Source of the DNA: Pseudogracilibacillus sp037071985
GTDB lineage: Bacteria > Bacillota > Bacilli > Bacillales > Amphibacillaceae
NCBI RefSeq assembly: GCF_037071985.1
Contig: NZ_JAXHDF010000009.1
Location: forward strand, 62,001 to 126,000
Direction of reading: 5' to 3'
Length of the DNA stretch: 64,000 nt
Every line of letters begins with the position of its first letter. Position 1 is the first letter of the stretch. Below the pieces are notes generated by a model. It was not told the origin of the DNA and did not search any database. It saw nothing but the letters and a program-made list of their open reading frames with translations. The translations under genes and the position numbers were made by a program. Shown one piece after another: positions 7,689 through 16,149 of this stretch.

Positions 7689-8849
7689 TTAAAAAAAGTC
7701 GGTTAGAAATGTTTGTTTTTGAGGAATCATTTTCTCTAATTGTTCTATTGCCGAGACCTTCCCATCAACTAAATGGTGTGCAAATAACTCTTGTGGGCGT
7801 TTGAATCCAAAACAAATCGATGTGAATTGCTGTATCGTACAGTTGATATCTCCATTCCTCAAGCCTTTTACTTTCGTTACTACTGTTTTTCCAGACTGTG
7901 TCTGAATGTGATAGCCGGCACTATTTTCAGGAAAAGATTCATCTTCAATCAAAATGTGAACAGAACCTTCTGCCTCCGTAAATGGGTAATCTTTTAAAAA
8001 ATTATAAACATCGACAATCCGAGCCATAGCAAAAGTTTCTTTCTCTTGTTTAAAAAATGGATCTTTTAATTTATAAGGCAATAAATCATTTTCAGGAACG
8101 ATCATTTTCACTTCTTTAGCCATGGAATCATGATTTCCAATAAATTCATAAAGCAAATACATCCCATTTAACGATGTATAAGCCATTTCTATCACAGTAA
8201 ATACTTCATCTCTCACTTTATAGATGATATATCCCTCTGGATGACCTGTCTCGTGATAAGCCACTCTAATCTGTGCCACTTCATCTGAAAGTACGCGCTG
8301 TTCCCACCATTTTTCATTTCGTTTTAGCATGCCATTATACTGTTTTGCATATTTCTTGTAGATTGAATCAAGTAACGAGATATCATCTGTTCTTCTTATA
8401 TAGCCATTTCCATTCCAATCCTCTTTTAATTTTCCAATTGGGATTGTATAACGTTGATTCATAAATGATAATTCCCATCCATACTTTCTATAAAACCCAA
8501 CATGAAAAGGATCTAAGATAGAAATCGTTTGTCCAGCTTGCTTCATTTCTTTTAAGGCTTGTAACAATAACTTTTTTGCTATTCCCTGCCTGCGAAATTC
8601 TGGCCATGTCGCGACAGAAGCAATCCCTCCCATTTGGTAGACTGTCCCATTGATATACACGTCAAGTGGGATAATATGCAGTTTCCCCGCTAATGCCCCA
8701 TCTACCATATACCCTAAAATCGAGTGACGCTCGGTTTCCTCTTTTTTAACCATACGTTGTTCATCACTCAATGTATATTGAAAGGCAAATTGCGAAAGAG
8801 ATATAATTTGTTCAAAGTTTTCTTTAGATAACTTTTTTATACCCTCCAT
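7689..8849 (-). CDS. Eis-like GNAT acetyltransferase with sterol-carrier-like C-terminus
   Basis: A 386-aa protein with the three-part Eis architecture: an N-terminal GNAT domain, with the acetyl-CoA loop RRQGIAKKLL near residue 87 after GGIASVATWPEF; a second GNAT-like domain in the middle; and a C-terminal SCP2-like domain (about residues 290-386). Eis proteins acetylate amines, including aminoglycosides in mycobacteria and lysines in other hosts; the Bacillus members have no established substrate that I know of. It lies 24 bp upstream of deoC on the same strand, so the two probably share a transcript. The start has AGGAGG at suitable spacing. Confidence 0.82.
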   Translation of the reverse strand: MEGIKKLSKENFEQIISLSQFAFQYTLSDEQRMVKKEETERHSILGYMVDGALAGKLHIIPLDVYINGTVYQMGGIASVATWPEFRRQGIAKKLLLQALKEMKQAGQTISILDPFHVGFYRKYGWELSFMNQRYTIPIGKLKEDWNGNGYIRRTDDISLLDSIYKKYAKQYNGMLKRNEKWWEQRVLSDEVAQIRVAYHETGHPEGYIIYKVRDEVFTVIEMAYTSLNGMYLLYEFIGNHDSMAKEVKMIVPENDLLPYKLKDPFFKQEKETFAMARIVDVYNFLKDYPFTEAEGSVHILIEDESFPENSAGYHIQTQSGKTVVTKVKGLRNGDINCTIQQFTSICFGFKRPQELFAHHLVDGKVSAIEQLEKMIPQKQTFLTDFF

Positions 8850-8961
8850 CTGTTACCTCCTTCTTTAGTTAGTTTCATTCTAGTGAAAGATAACATTATC
8901 GTCAATGCTATTAAGTGAACTAATTACCTTTCTAATACAATCTAGTAATTAATTCCCTAAT

Positions 8962-8987
8962 TAAAAAGCACGAGAAATCTCCCGTGC
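8962..8987 (-). terminator. Terminator of the MacB-type efflux operon
   Basis: Read on the minus strand, GCACGGGA, a GATT loop and TCTCGTGC (one G-U pair) are followed by TTTTTAA. It lies downstream of the permease gene, between that operon and the Eis-like gene. Confidence 0.75.
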
Positions 8988-9050
8988 CCTCCGAAATATG
9001 CTTACATTATTTTATTTTTTTAGAGAAAAATTATAACTAACAATCGTCTA

Positions 9051-10253
9051 TTACTCATGTCTAAGTGCATCTATCGGACTTAATTTTGATGCTTTATTTG
9101 CCGGTAAGATTCCAAACACGATTCCAATTAATGCCGAGAACCCGGCACCGATCATCACGACGATTGGACTTACAACTGCTGTAAAAGGTAAAAACTGCGA
9201 AGCTATCATAGTAACCAACATTGCAATTCCGATTCCAATTAATCCACCGAGCAATGTAATCGTCATTGCTTCGATTAAAAATTGCGAGAGTATCCTACCT
9301 CTTGTTGCACCGATTGCTTTTCGTAATCCAATCTCTCTCGTACGTTCCGTAACCGAAACGAGCATAATATTCATCACGCCAATTCCGCCGACTAACAGAG
9401 AGATCCCAGCAATACTACCAATAAATAACGTAATGGTCAGATAAAACGTCTGAAATTCTTCTTCATACTCACTCATATCCCAATACGTATACATACCGTC
9501 TTCTAAATTTTTTATTTCCGTTAGTTTTGCTGCAGCCATTTCTGCTGTTTCTGATAATGTTTCTGCACTGGCTCCAAGAATCTGAATCTGTTGAATTTCC
9601 GCAGCTCCAAACATCATTCCATTTAATGTACGTGGCATTAAACCTTCTCCGTTGTCCCAACGATACTCTTCCGGAATAGTAGATTTGTAGACACCTACTA
9701 ACTTGTAAGGATTTCCATCAATTTCAACGATTTCTCCAATTACTTCTTCATCTTCTTTAAATAATTTATCACGTGTATAATCATCAATCATAATCACACG
9801 ATTCATATTGTCATTATCTTGTTCCGTGAAAGGACGACCTTCTAACATTTGTATATTTTTTCCGTAAAAATAGTCTCTGCCCACGCCAACGATTTCAATT
9901 TCTATTTGTTTCTCATTATGAATCAAATTTCCCCAGCCATGATTGATTCCCATCGCAACTTGAACCCCTGGCACACCTTGAATTTCTGCCAAGTCTTGAG
10001 ATGTTATTTCTGGTTCTATCCACATCATTTCTCCGCCATCTTCAGAAGGAAACGGCTCATAATATAATTCAATAATGTTTTTATCTGCTCCAAATAATTC
10101 ATCCGTCAACTGATTTTGGGCACCAGTACCAATTGCAACAATAATAATAACTGCACAGACACCAATTATAATTCCTAACATCGTTAAAATGGAACGAATT
10201 TTATGATTCCAAATGGAAGATAATGCAATTTTAAAACTTTCTACTATATTCAT
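9051..10253 (-). CDS. MacB-type ABC transporter permease (YknZ-like)
   Basis: A 400-aa protein with the MacB layout: one N-terminal membrane helix (about residues 17-39, SILTMLGIIIGVCAVIIIVA), a large extracellular periplasmic-core-like domain (about 45-270) and three C-terminal helices around the FtsX-like segment (about 275-395) with the conserved phrase VTERTREIGLRKAIGATRGRI. Such permeases work as mechanotransmitters with a membrane-fusion-type adaptor and an ATPase to expel peptides, toxins or lipopeptides. The start overlaps the ATPase stop by 4 bp (ATGA), so the three genes form one operon. In B. subtilis the related YknWXYZ protects against the SdpC toxin; that function here is inference. 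Confidence 0.9.
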   Translation of the reverse strand: MNIVESFKIALSSIWNHKIRSILTMLGIIIGVCAVIIIVAIGTGAQNQLTDELFGADKNIIELYYEPFPSEDGGEMMWIEPEITSQDLAEIQGVPGVQVAMGINHGWGNLIHNEKQIEIEIVGVGRDYFYGKNIQMLEGRPFTEQDNDNMNRVIMIDDYTRDKLFKEDEEVIGEIVEIDGNPYKLVGVYKSTIPEEYRWDNGEGLMPRTLNGMMFGAAEIQQIQILGASAETLSETAEMAAAKLTEIKNLEDGMYTYWDMSEYEEEFQTFYLTITLFIGSIAGISLLVGGIGVMNIMLVSVTERTREIGLRKAIGATRGRILSQFLIEAMTITLLGGLIGIGIAMLVTMIASQFLPFTAVVSPIVVMIGAGFSALIGIVFGILPANKASKLSPIDALRHE

Positions 10254-10930
10254 GCCTGCAGCCTCCGATCTTCGGTAATAACACCATCACGAAGCATAAT
10301 GATTCGATCTGCATAAGCTGCAATTTCCTCCTCGTGTGTAACGATAATTACGGTTTTACCTTCTTTATTTAATTGAGTGAATAACTCCATTATTTGCTGA
10401 CCTGTCTTTGAATCCAGCGCACCGGTTGGTTCGTCCGCTAAAATAATTTCCGGATCGTTTACTAAAGCTCTTGCAATACACACTCGTTGTTTTTGCCCTC
10501 CTGATAATTCATTCGGCAAATGGCGAGCCCGATCCCCAAGTCCGACTTTCTCTAACATTTCGGTCGCTCTTATAGTACGTTCATTTTTTGCAATATCGGC
10601 ATAAATCAGTGGTGTTTCTACATTTTTCACCGCATTTAAACGTGGCAAAAGGAAAAATTGCTGGAACACGAACCCAATATGTTTATTTCGTAAAGCTGCT
10701 AATTGATTTTCATGGAAAGCACTAATCTTATCACCATTCAGTTCATAGTCCCCTGAAGTAGGAGCATCTAAAAAACCGATAATATTCATTAATGTTGACT
10801 TCCCCGAACCGGACGGCCCCATAATCGCAATGAACTCTCCGTCTTCTATTTCTACATCAATATCGTACAAAACGGGAACCTCTAATTTTCCGGTTTTATA
10901 TGTTTTATTAATCTTACTCAACTTCATCAT
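10250..10930 (-). CDS. ABC transporter ATPase of the MacB/LolD type (YknY-like)
   Basis: A 226-aa ATPase with all catalytic motifs: Walker A GPSGSGKST (about residues 38-46), Q-loop FQQFFLLP, signature LSGGQKQR near residue 142, Walker B ILADEPTG and the H-loop VTHE. The sequence groups with the LolD/MacB/YknY ATPases. Its start lies inside the 3' end of the adaptor gene (17-bp overlap) and its end overlaps the permease start by 4 bp, which implies tight translational coupling. Two ATG codons in a row (10930 and 10927) are possible starts. Confidence 0.94.
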   Translation of the reverse strand: MMKLSKINKTYKTGKLEVPVLYDIDVEIEDGEFIAIMGPSGSGKSTLMNIIGFLDAPTSGDYELNGDKISAFHENQLAALRNKHIGFVFQQFFLLPRLNAVKNVETPLIYADIAKNERTIRATEMLEKVGLGDRARHLPNELSGGQKQRVCIARALVNDPEIILADEPTGALDSKTGQQIMELFTQLNKEGKTVIIVTHEEEIAAYADRIIMLRDGVITEDRRLQA

Positions 10931-12200
10931 AGGAGGTCACTTCCATTCCATCATACATCTCAAAACTTGGAGTGATTACAACTAACTCTCCTACTTCTAC
11001 TCCATCAGTAATTTCAATAAATTCATCGTTCATATTACCAGTCTCTACGTCTCGTCTTTCAAGCACTCCGTCAATAAGCACATAAACAAACGGAGCTTCT
11101 TCCATCATCCCTTCTTCCATGAACATATCATCCATCATACCTGCGTCTTCATCGTCTTCACCCATCATCATGTCATCCAAAAGAGCTGAATGCGGGACAA
11201 CCAGTTTTTTCTCATCGCCTCCAATACTTACTTCTAAAGAAACATGATAACCTTGCCTTAATTCCTTTGTATCGTCGGTAATTTCTACTTTAAACGGATA
11301 CATAGTGACATTCATATCACCACCACCGTACATGTCCATCTCCCCTCCCCCTTCATCGGTTGGGAATTCAGAAACCGACTCTACCATTCCTTTCCATTCT
11401 CGGTCTTTAAACACTTTTGGGCGAATGACTACATCTTGTCCAGATTTTATTTTGACACTATCAAACTCACTCATTGTACCAATCACTTTAAATGGTTCAT
11501 TTGAAACAATATGTACAATTGGTTCTGTTGTTCCTTCTTCTGTTCTTTCTAAATTTTTATTTACCTTTACAATGGTTCCATCCATTTTACTTTTTACTGT
11601 CAACGCTTTTTTCAATTCATCAATCCGATTTATTTCCGCTTGCGCTCCTGAAACTTCCGCTTTAGCATTTTCTATTTCAAGTGCTAACTGATTCTTTTCT
11701 AATTCAAGTGCCCGAATATCTTCATCCGTTATGAAGGTTCCTTCTTCATCTGAACTCTGCCCGTTTTCTTTTGCCTTTTTCATCTCTTCTATTTCTTTTA
11801 CCATTTGGTTTAATTGATTTTGAATTACTTTCGTATTATTTTGCAACATATCTCTTGAGCGTACTGCCGCATTAAACTCATTATCTAACTCTGTCCCATC
11901 ATATACGAATAGACTGTCGCCCTTTTTTACGTTATCATTTTCTTTTACTTTAAATTCTTTTATTTCTCCATTTTCAGGTTCTCCATACACTTTTTGTTCG
12001 TTGTCAGCGACTATTTTACCCGTTACTAGTATCGTCTCTTCCATTTTCTCTTCTGTTACTTTCTGAACAAGAACTTCCATTTCATCAGGATCCATCTGAT
12101 CTACCGTACTTACTCTCCCTTTAAACGCATAAATAACAGCCATTACAACAATAAGCGTAAGAATCCCTGCGCCTATTAATATCTTTGTCTTTTTCTTCAT
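10914..12200 (-). CDS. Membrane-fusion-type efflux adaptor (YknX/MacA-like) with Met/acid-rich inserts
   Basis: A 428-aa adaptor with an N-terminal membrane anchor (residues 5-25), the barrel-sandwich segment (KVYGEPENGEIKEFKVKEND, about 68-87), a coiled-coil hairpin (about 100-195, rich in E/K/Q) and beta-barrel domains ending with KKLVVPHSALL. It links the MacB permease to the envelope space. Two stretches are unusual: a Gly/Met/Asp loop near residue 290 (MDMYGGGDMNVTMYPF) and a highly acidic methionine-rich loop near residues 340-368 (MMMGEDDEDAGMMDDMF onward). A minus-strand promoter and AGGGGGAG precede the ATG. It is the first gene of the operon. Confidence 0.88.
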   Translation of the reverse strand: MKKKTKILIGAGILTLIVVMAVIYAFKGRVSTVDQMDPDEMEVLVQKVTEEKMEETILVTGKIVADNEQKVYGEPENGEIKEFKVKENDNVKKGDSLFVYDGTELDNEFNAAVRSRDMLQNNTKVIQNQLNQMVKEIEEMKKAKENGQSSDEEGTFITDEDIRALELEKNQLALEIENAKAEVSGAQAEINRIDELKKALTVKSKMDGTIVKVNKNLERTEEGTTEPIVHIVSNEPFKVIGTMSEFDSVKIKSGQDVVIRPKVFKDREWKGMVESVSEFPTDEGGGEMDMYGGGDMNVTMYPFKVEITDDTKELRQGYHVSLEVSIGGDEKKLVVPHSALLDDMMMGEDDEDAGMMDDMFMEEGMMEEAPFVYVLIDGVLERRDVETGNMNDEFIEITDGVEVGELVVITPSFEMYDGMEVTSYDEVE

Positions 12201-12285
12201 TTTTTCTCCCCCTAATGCTGTATCAACAACTTAATACACTATAGTTAAATAAATCTGTGTTATTCGTTTAATACACCTGTTTCTA

Positions 12286-12314
12286 ATTATAGAATGCAAA
12301 ACTTGGAAAAGCAA
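12286..12314 (-). promoter_or_regulatory. Sigma-A promoter of the MacB-type operon
   Basis: On the minus strand TTGCTT (12309-12314) and TATAAT (12286-12291) are separated by 17 bp. The transcription start would lie about 80 nt before the adaptor ATG. Confidence 0.75.
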
Positions 12315-12555
12315 GCACAGATTTACCCTGAGTGAAATCAGTACGGCTAAACAGCATTTTTAGTCCTATGCAAAAAAATTAGAACTAACAGTTAAGAGAG
12401 ATGTAAAAAGCATGAAAAAGACCTTCAAAAATCAACTTTTTTTAAGAGGACTTACATCATGACAGCATTAATGACGATAGTCCCCATTTCTGTTGATCTT
12501 CATTGAATTTATTCAGGTAATTTTGGTCATATTTTTATCTCTTTCTCTTTCACCT
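12315..12555. other. Intergenic stretch without recognised gene
   Basis: The 241 bp between the adaptor promoter and the end of the ABC exporter gene hold no convincing gene. A 15-codon frame beginning MTALMTIVP with AAGAGG upstream (ATG near 12459, plus strand) is visible but too short to call. I see no clear intrinsic terminator for the exporter gene. Confidence 0.5.
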
Positions 12556-14325
12556 TTATCCTTCATTCACAAGTTCATATTCTTTATATAGATTATGATA
12601 ATATGTATTGTTATTTATTAATTCATCATGTGTACCTATAGCCACTATCTCACCTTTGTCTAAAACCACAATATTATCTGCATTTCTAATGGTAGAAGCC
12701 TTATGAGCAATGACTAAGGTAGTTCGTTCATGCTTGAATTTTAGTAATACCTCTTGAATCTGTTCTTCTGATTGATAATCTAATGCAGAGGTTGCTTCAT
12801 CTAAAAGAAAGATAGGAGCATTACGCAATACCGCCCTAGCAATCGATATTTTTTGCCGTTGTCCTCCAGATAAATTAGCTCCACCCTCACCTACTTCTGT
12901 CGCCAATCCATTTGGCAAATGATTGATGAGATCATATAATTTTAATTCTTCTAATAACGTGATTATATCCGATTCTTTAGCATCTAAATTTCCATATCTT
13001 ATATTTTCTAAAACTGTACCTGAAAATAAATACTGATCTTGGCTAACAAAGGAAAAGTAACTCATCAATTCTGTATAGGTCATCTTACTAATTTCTTTAT
13101 CGTTAATCTCAATCGAACCTAAATAAGGAAAGAACCCTAATAAAAGCTTGAAAATAGTCGATTTTCCAGACCCGTTGTGTCCTAAAATAGCGACAAATTG
13201 GTTCTCTTCCACTTCTAAGTTAATATCAGATAGGACTTTCTTGTTTTCCTCGTTGTAAGAGAAGCTTACATTTTTCATTGATATGTTACTTCTCTCTCTT
13301 CCCACCTCATGTTTTTGTGGAAATGTATCGAATTGTCTTTTTTCCTTAAATACACGGAATATCCGATCACAAGCAGACAATGATTCCTGGGTTAATCCCC
13401 AAACCTGCGCTAACCCGGAAAACGGCCAAACTACATGATTTAATAATTGTATAAAAGCTAATAGAGCGCCTACTGTAATGTCACCTATTAATACGTAATA
13501 AGATCCTAATCCAAAAGCAATCAAAAAAGTAAGAAATCCAATTGCCTGTGAAGAACCTTGCATAGCGGCTTGTGCTTTCCCTTTTTGTATATCATAATGA
13601 AAAATCCCCTTAGTTAACCCTTGGAACTTCTCAGCTACAGTACGACCAAGTAAATATGTCCGCACAAAAGGGATATTTTTTACCGTTTCTTGAACATAAC
13701 TCTGACTGTGAGCAACTTGCTCTTGTAATTTACCTGATACCTTTCGCATGGATGAACCAAAAACTTTTCCAATAAGAATAATTAACGGACCGATCAGCCC
13801 ACATACTAGGGCTAATTGCCATTGAATTTTCAATAGGAAGATAAATGCAGCTAAAGCAACTAATGGGCCCTGTAATAGACTAATAAATGTACTACCCATT
13901 AAGTCACCCACTACATTGACATCATTAATTATTTTTGAGGAAATTTCTCCGGATTTGATTTTATTGAAGTAGGATATCGGTAACTTTAAATGTTGATTAA
14001 ATAATCGAACACGTAAATCGTTTCTTATGTATGAAGAAATATAGTTCTTAACTAATACATCATAATAATTTTGAATAAATGTTAGCCCTAACAATACAAC
14101 TCCGATAATTAATACAAAACGAAACTGGCCGATATTACCAATCAAAGCTGAATCTGTAATATTCATCATAAACCATGGCAAAGCTAAATCTAGAAATATT
14201 CCGGCAAATAAACTAATCATAAGCAATACATATATGAGCCATTTCTTTTTTACGTAGGCCAATAATTCCGATTGAACACCCTTCATCTTAAAACCAATCC
14301 CCTTATAATTATTCTCATTACTCAC
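12556..14325 (-). CDS. ABC exporter, fused membrane and ATPase domains (multidrug/peptide type)
   Basis: A 589-aa half-transporter: six membrane helices in residues 20-310 (type 1 exporter fold) and a nucleotide-binding domain with Walker A GHNGSGKST (about residue 380), signature NLSGGQRQK, Walker B IFLLDEATSALD and H-loop VIAHK. It should act as a homodimer that pumps drugs, lipids or peptides outward. No peptidase domain precedes the membrane part, so it is not a bacteriocin-processing exporter. It lies 322 bp downstream of the Mta-like regulator gene on the same strand; that regulator could control it, which is inference. Confidence 0.88.
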   Translation of the reverse strand: MSNENNYKGIGFKMKGVQSELLAYVKKKWLIYVLLMISLFAGIFLDLALPWFMMNITDSALIGNIGQFRFVLIIGVVLLGLTFIQNYYDVLVKNYISSYIRNDLRVRLFNQHLKLPISYFNKIKSGEISSKIINDVNVVGDLMGSTFISLLQGPLVALAAFIFLLKIQWQLALVCGLIGPLIILIGKVFGSSMRKVSGKLQEQVAHSQSYVQETVKNIPFVRTYLLGRTVAEKFQGLTKGIFHYDIQKGKAQAAMQGSSQAIGFLTFLIAFGLGSYYVLIGDITVGALLAFIQLLNHVVWPFSGLAQVWGLTQESLSACDRIFRVFKEKRQFDTFPQKHEVGRERSNISMKNVSFSYNEENKKVLSDINLEVEENQFVAILGHNGSGKSTIFKLLLGFFPYLGSIEINDKEISKMTYTELMSYFSFVSQDQYLFSGTVLENIRYGNLDAKESDIITLLEELKLYDLINHLPNGLATEVGEGGANLSGGQRQKISIARAVLRNAPIFLLDEATSALDYQSEEQIQEVLLKFKHERTTLVIAHKASTIRNADNIVVLDKGEIVAIGTHDELINNNTYYHNLYKEYELVNEG

Positions 14326-14625
14326 AGATAATAGATAATGAATTTAATTGCTTTTGATCTATACTTGTATAACATTTTTGCAAAGTAAAACTATATAAAT
14401 GTTATAGAGTGAAATTATGGAAGTAAGTGACTATAGTAAATCGTCTGAATAAAAATTACCAATAGAGATAATTTTTTTGGTACCGATTTCATTTAATTTT
14501 ATTCATTATAACATTATGATGATTAATCGTATAAAATGACATTACCATTTAAAGGAGATTGCTGTCAAGATGCGATAATTACATTAATAATTAAACAGTC
14601 CTTTTATTCACTATTCGAAAATAGT
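14326..14625. other. AT-rich intergenic region between exporter and MerR genes
   Basis: About 300 bp, very AT-rich, with no open frame of note. It must contain the exporter promoter. I see no operator resembling the MerR dyad at 15420-15438. Confidence 0.5.
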
Positions 14626-14656
14626 AAAAGCTGAACAGATATTCTGCTCAGCTTTT
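14626..14656 (-). terminator. Hairpin overlapping the end of the MerR gene
   Basis: A 13-bp stem (AAAAGCTGAACAG with CTGCTCAGCTTTT, one G-U) encloses the last codons and the stop codon of the regulator gene. A short T-rich stretch follows on the minus strand, so it probably terminates the regulator transcript. Confidence 0.6.
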
Positions 14657-15388
14657 ATGTTGTTCAGCAAATATTCGCATTGCCTCACACATGAATGTTG
14701 CCAATCCTTCTCCGAATTGATCAATATTATTCGTAAACCGGTTATCAGCTACATACATTTCCCCCAAACCTTTAAACGCATCCAAGGAATATGATCCAAT
14801 TTTATTTAAGTACTTCCACCATTGTTCTATTGCTTCCTGCGCCTCTTCTGAATCAGGTGCAAGATGACGAATTTTTGCTAACCGTTTAAAAGTATCTTCC
14901 AATTCCTTTTCCATCATTTGTTTCTCCCCTTTAGTCCAGCGATCTTTCTTCGCATTTGCTTCAACAACTGCTGTGTCTCCCCATCTCTCTCTTGCCTCAT
15001 CTTCATATTTATTTTCATCAAAATTAAACCCTGAAAACTTCTCTTCCATGCTCATCTCAATCTCTCCTTTTTTATATTGAATCGTCTTATCGATTGTTTG
15101 AATAAGACTGTTTATGTTTTCCCGTTTTTCTATTAGAATTTCTCGGTGCATCTCTAAGGCTTCCAACTGATTAAACGTAGGACTTCCAATAATTACTTTA
15201 ATTTCTTTTAAAGGCATTCCTAATTGTCTAAAAAACAAAATTTGTTGCAACTGTTCCAAATTTCGTTCAGAATAAATACGATAACCAGACTCATTTATTT
15301 CACTGGGAGTAAGCAGTCCTATTTCATCATAATAATGAAGTGTCCTTACGCTAATTCCTGCTAAATTCGCAACTTCTTTCACTTTCAC
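14648..15388 (-). CDS. MerR-family regulator with TipAS drug-binding domain (Mta-like)
   Basis: A 246-aa activator. The N-terminal winged helix-turn-helix MKVKEVANLAGISVRTLHYYDEIGLL (residues 1-26) is typical of MerR, followed by a dimerisation helix (about 75-110) and a C-terminal TipAS domain (about 125-240), which in TipAL binds thiopeptides. The same domain order and size are found in B. subtilis Mta, an activator of multidrug transporter genes. Its own promoter has the 19-bp spacer and dyad typical of MerR targets, so autoregulation is likely. An ABC exporter gene lies downstream, a plausible target. Confidence 0.9.
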   Translation of the reverse strand: MKVKEVANLAGISVRTLHYYDEIGLLTPSEINESGYRIYSERNLEQLQQILFFRQLGMPLKEIKVIIGSPTFNQLEALEMHREILIEKRENINSLIQTIDKTIQYKKGEIEMSMEEKFSGFNFDENKYEDEARERWGDTAVVEANAKKDRWTKGEKQMMEKELEDTFKRLAKIRHLAPDSEEAQEAIEQWWKYLNKIGSYSLDAFKGLGEMYVADNRFTNNIDQFGEGLATFMCEAMRIFAEQHKS

Positions 15389-15413
15389 TTCTTATTTCCC
15401 TCCTCTAATTAAT

Positions 15414-15444
15414 ACTATAAAGGATAACGTTACGTGATAGTCAA
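15414..15444 (-). promoter_or_regulatory. MerR-type promoter with operator dyad in a 19-bp spacer
   Basis: On the minus strand TTGACT (15439-15444) and TATAGT (15414-15419) are 19 bp apart instead of 17. The spacer contains the dyad ATCACGT-A-ACGTTAT. This is the hallmark of a MerR-family activated or autoregulated promoter, where the protein untwists the overlong spacer. It drives the Mta-like regulator gene. Confidence 0.85.
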
Positions 15445-15462
15445 TGTAAAAAGGTAGAAAGG

Positions 15463-16149
15463 ATGAATAAATTGATAAAAATTTTAGCAGTAGATGATGA
15501 TGAAAGCATTTTAAACCTTGTCAGTATTCATCTTACCCGTTCTGGGTATAAAGTTTTAAAAGCGAACAATGGAATTGAAGCACTCGCAATTAGTGAAAAT
15601 GAATTACCTGACTTAGCTGTTGTTGACGTAATGATGCCGCAAATGGACGGTTTTACGTTAACAAAAAAATTAAGCGAAATGGATATTCCTGTTCTCCTTC
15701 TTACAGCTAAAGGAGAACTCGAAGACAAAGAAAAAGGGTTTCTCGCTGGTTCAGATGATTATGTCGTAAAACCTTTTGAACCAAAAGAGCTGTTATATAG
15801 AATTCAGGCAATTTTAAGGCGATACGATAAGTCTCTTGAGCCGATTATTCGAGTTGGTTCCATGAAAATTAATCGTCAAAGCTATGAAGTAGAGATTGAT
15901 AATAAAACTTTATTCTTGCCATTAAAAGAGTTTGAATTATTATCCGTACTTGCCTCCCGTGTTAATCATGTATTAACTAGAGAATATTTAATTGAACGAG
16001 TTTGGGGATTTGATTACGAAGGAGATGACCAAACATTAAATGTTCATATTAAACGATTAAGAGAAAAATTTCGCAATATATCTTTTTCCGAGATAAAAAT
16101 CTCAACGGTACGAGGGGTTGGATATAAACTTGAGGTGACTTCTGCATGA
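15463..16149 (+). CDS. Two-component response regulator, OmpR/PhoB family
   Basis: A 228-aa protein with an N-terminal receiver domain (phospho-acceptor aspartate in LAVVDVMMPQMDG, near residue 54; acidic pocket DDDE near residues 11-14; lysine in VVKPFEP) and a C-terminal winged helix (about 130-225, ending STVRGVGYKLE). It regulates transcription when phosphorylated by the histidine kinase encoded next; the genes overlap by 4 bp (ATGA). The ATG at 15463 is used, but a TTG at 15472 has the better-spaced AGAAAGGA and would give MIKILAVDDDE, the usual start of such proteins. The promoter region is shared with the divergent MerR gene. Confidence 0.92.
   Translation: MNKLIKILAVDDDESILNLVSIHLTRSGYKVLKANNGIEALAISENELPDLAVVDVMMPQMDGFTLTKKLSEMDIPVLLLTAKGELEDKEKGFLAGSDDYVVKPFEPKELLYRIQAILRRYDKSLEPIIRVGSMKINRQSYEVEIDNKTLFLPLKEFELLSVLASRVNHVLTREYLIERVWGFDYEGDDQTLNVHIKRLREKFRNISFSEIKISTVRGVGYKLEVTSA

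Noticed and set aside
11305..11691. Plus-strand frame of 128 codons within the efflux adaptor gene
   Set aside because: Antisense shadow; no start signals or domain.
14326..14625. Second MerR-type 19-bp spacer promoter for the ABC exporter
   Set aside because: A TTACTT-N19-TATAGA arrangement can be drawn near 14360, but the -35 is poor and the spacer lacks a dyad, so I do not claim it.
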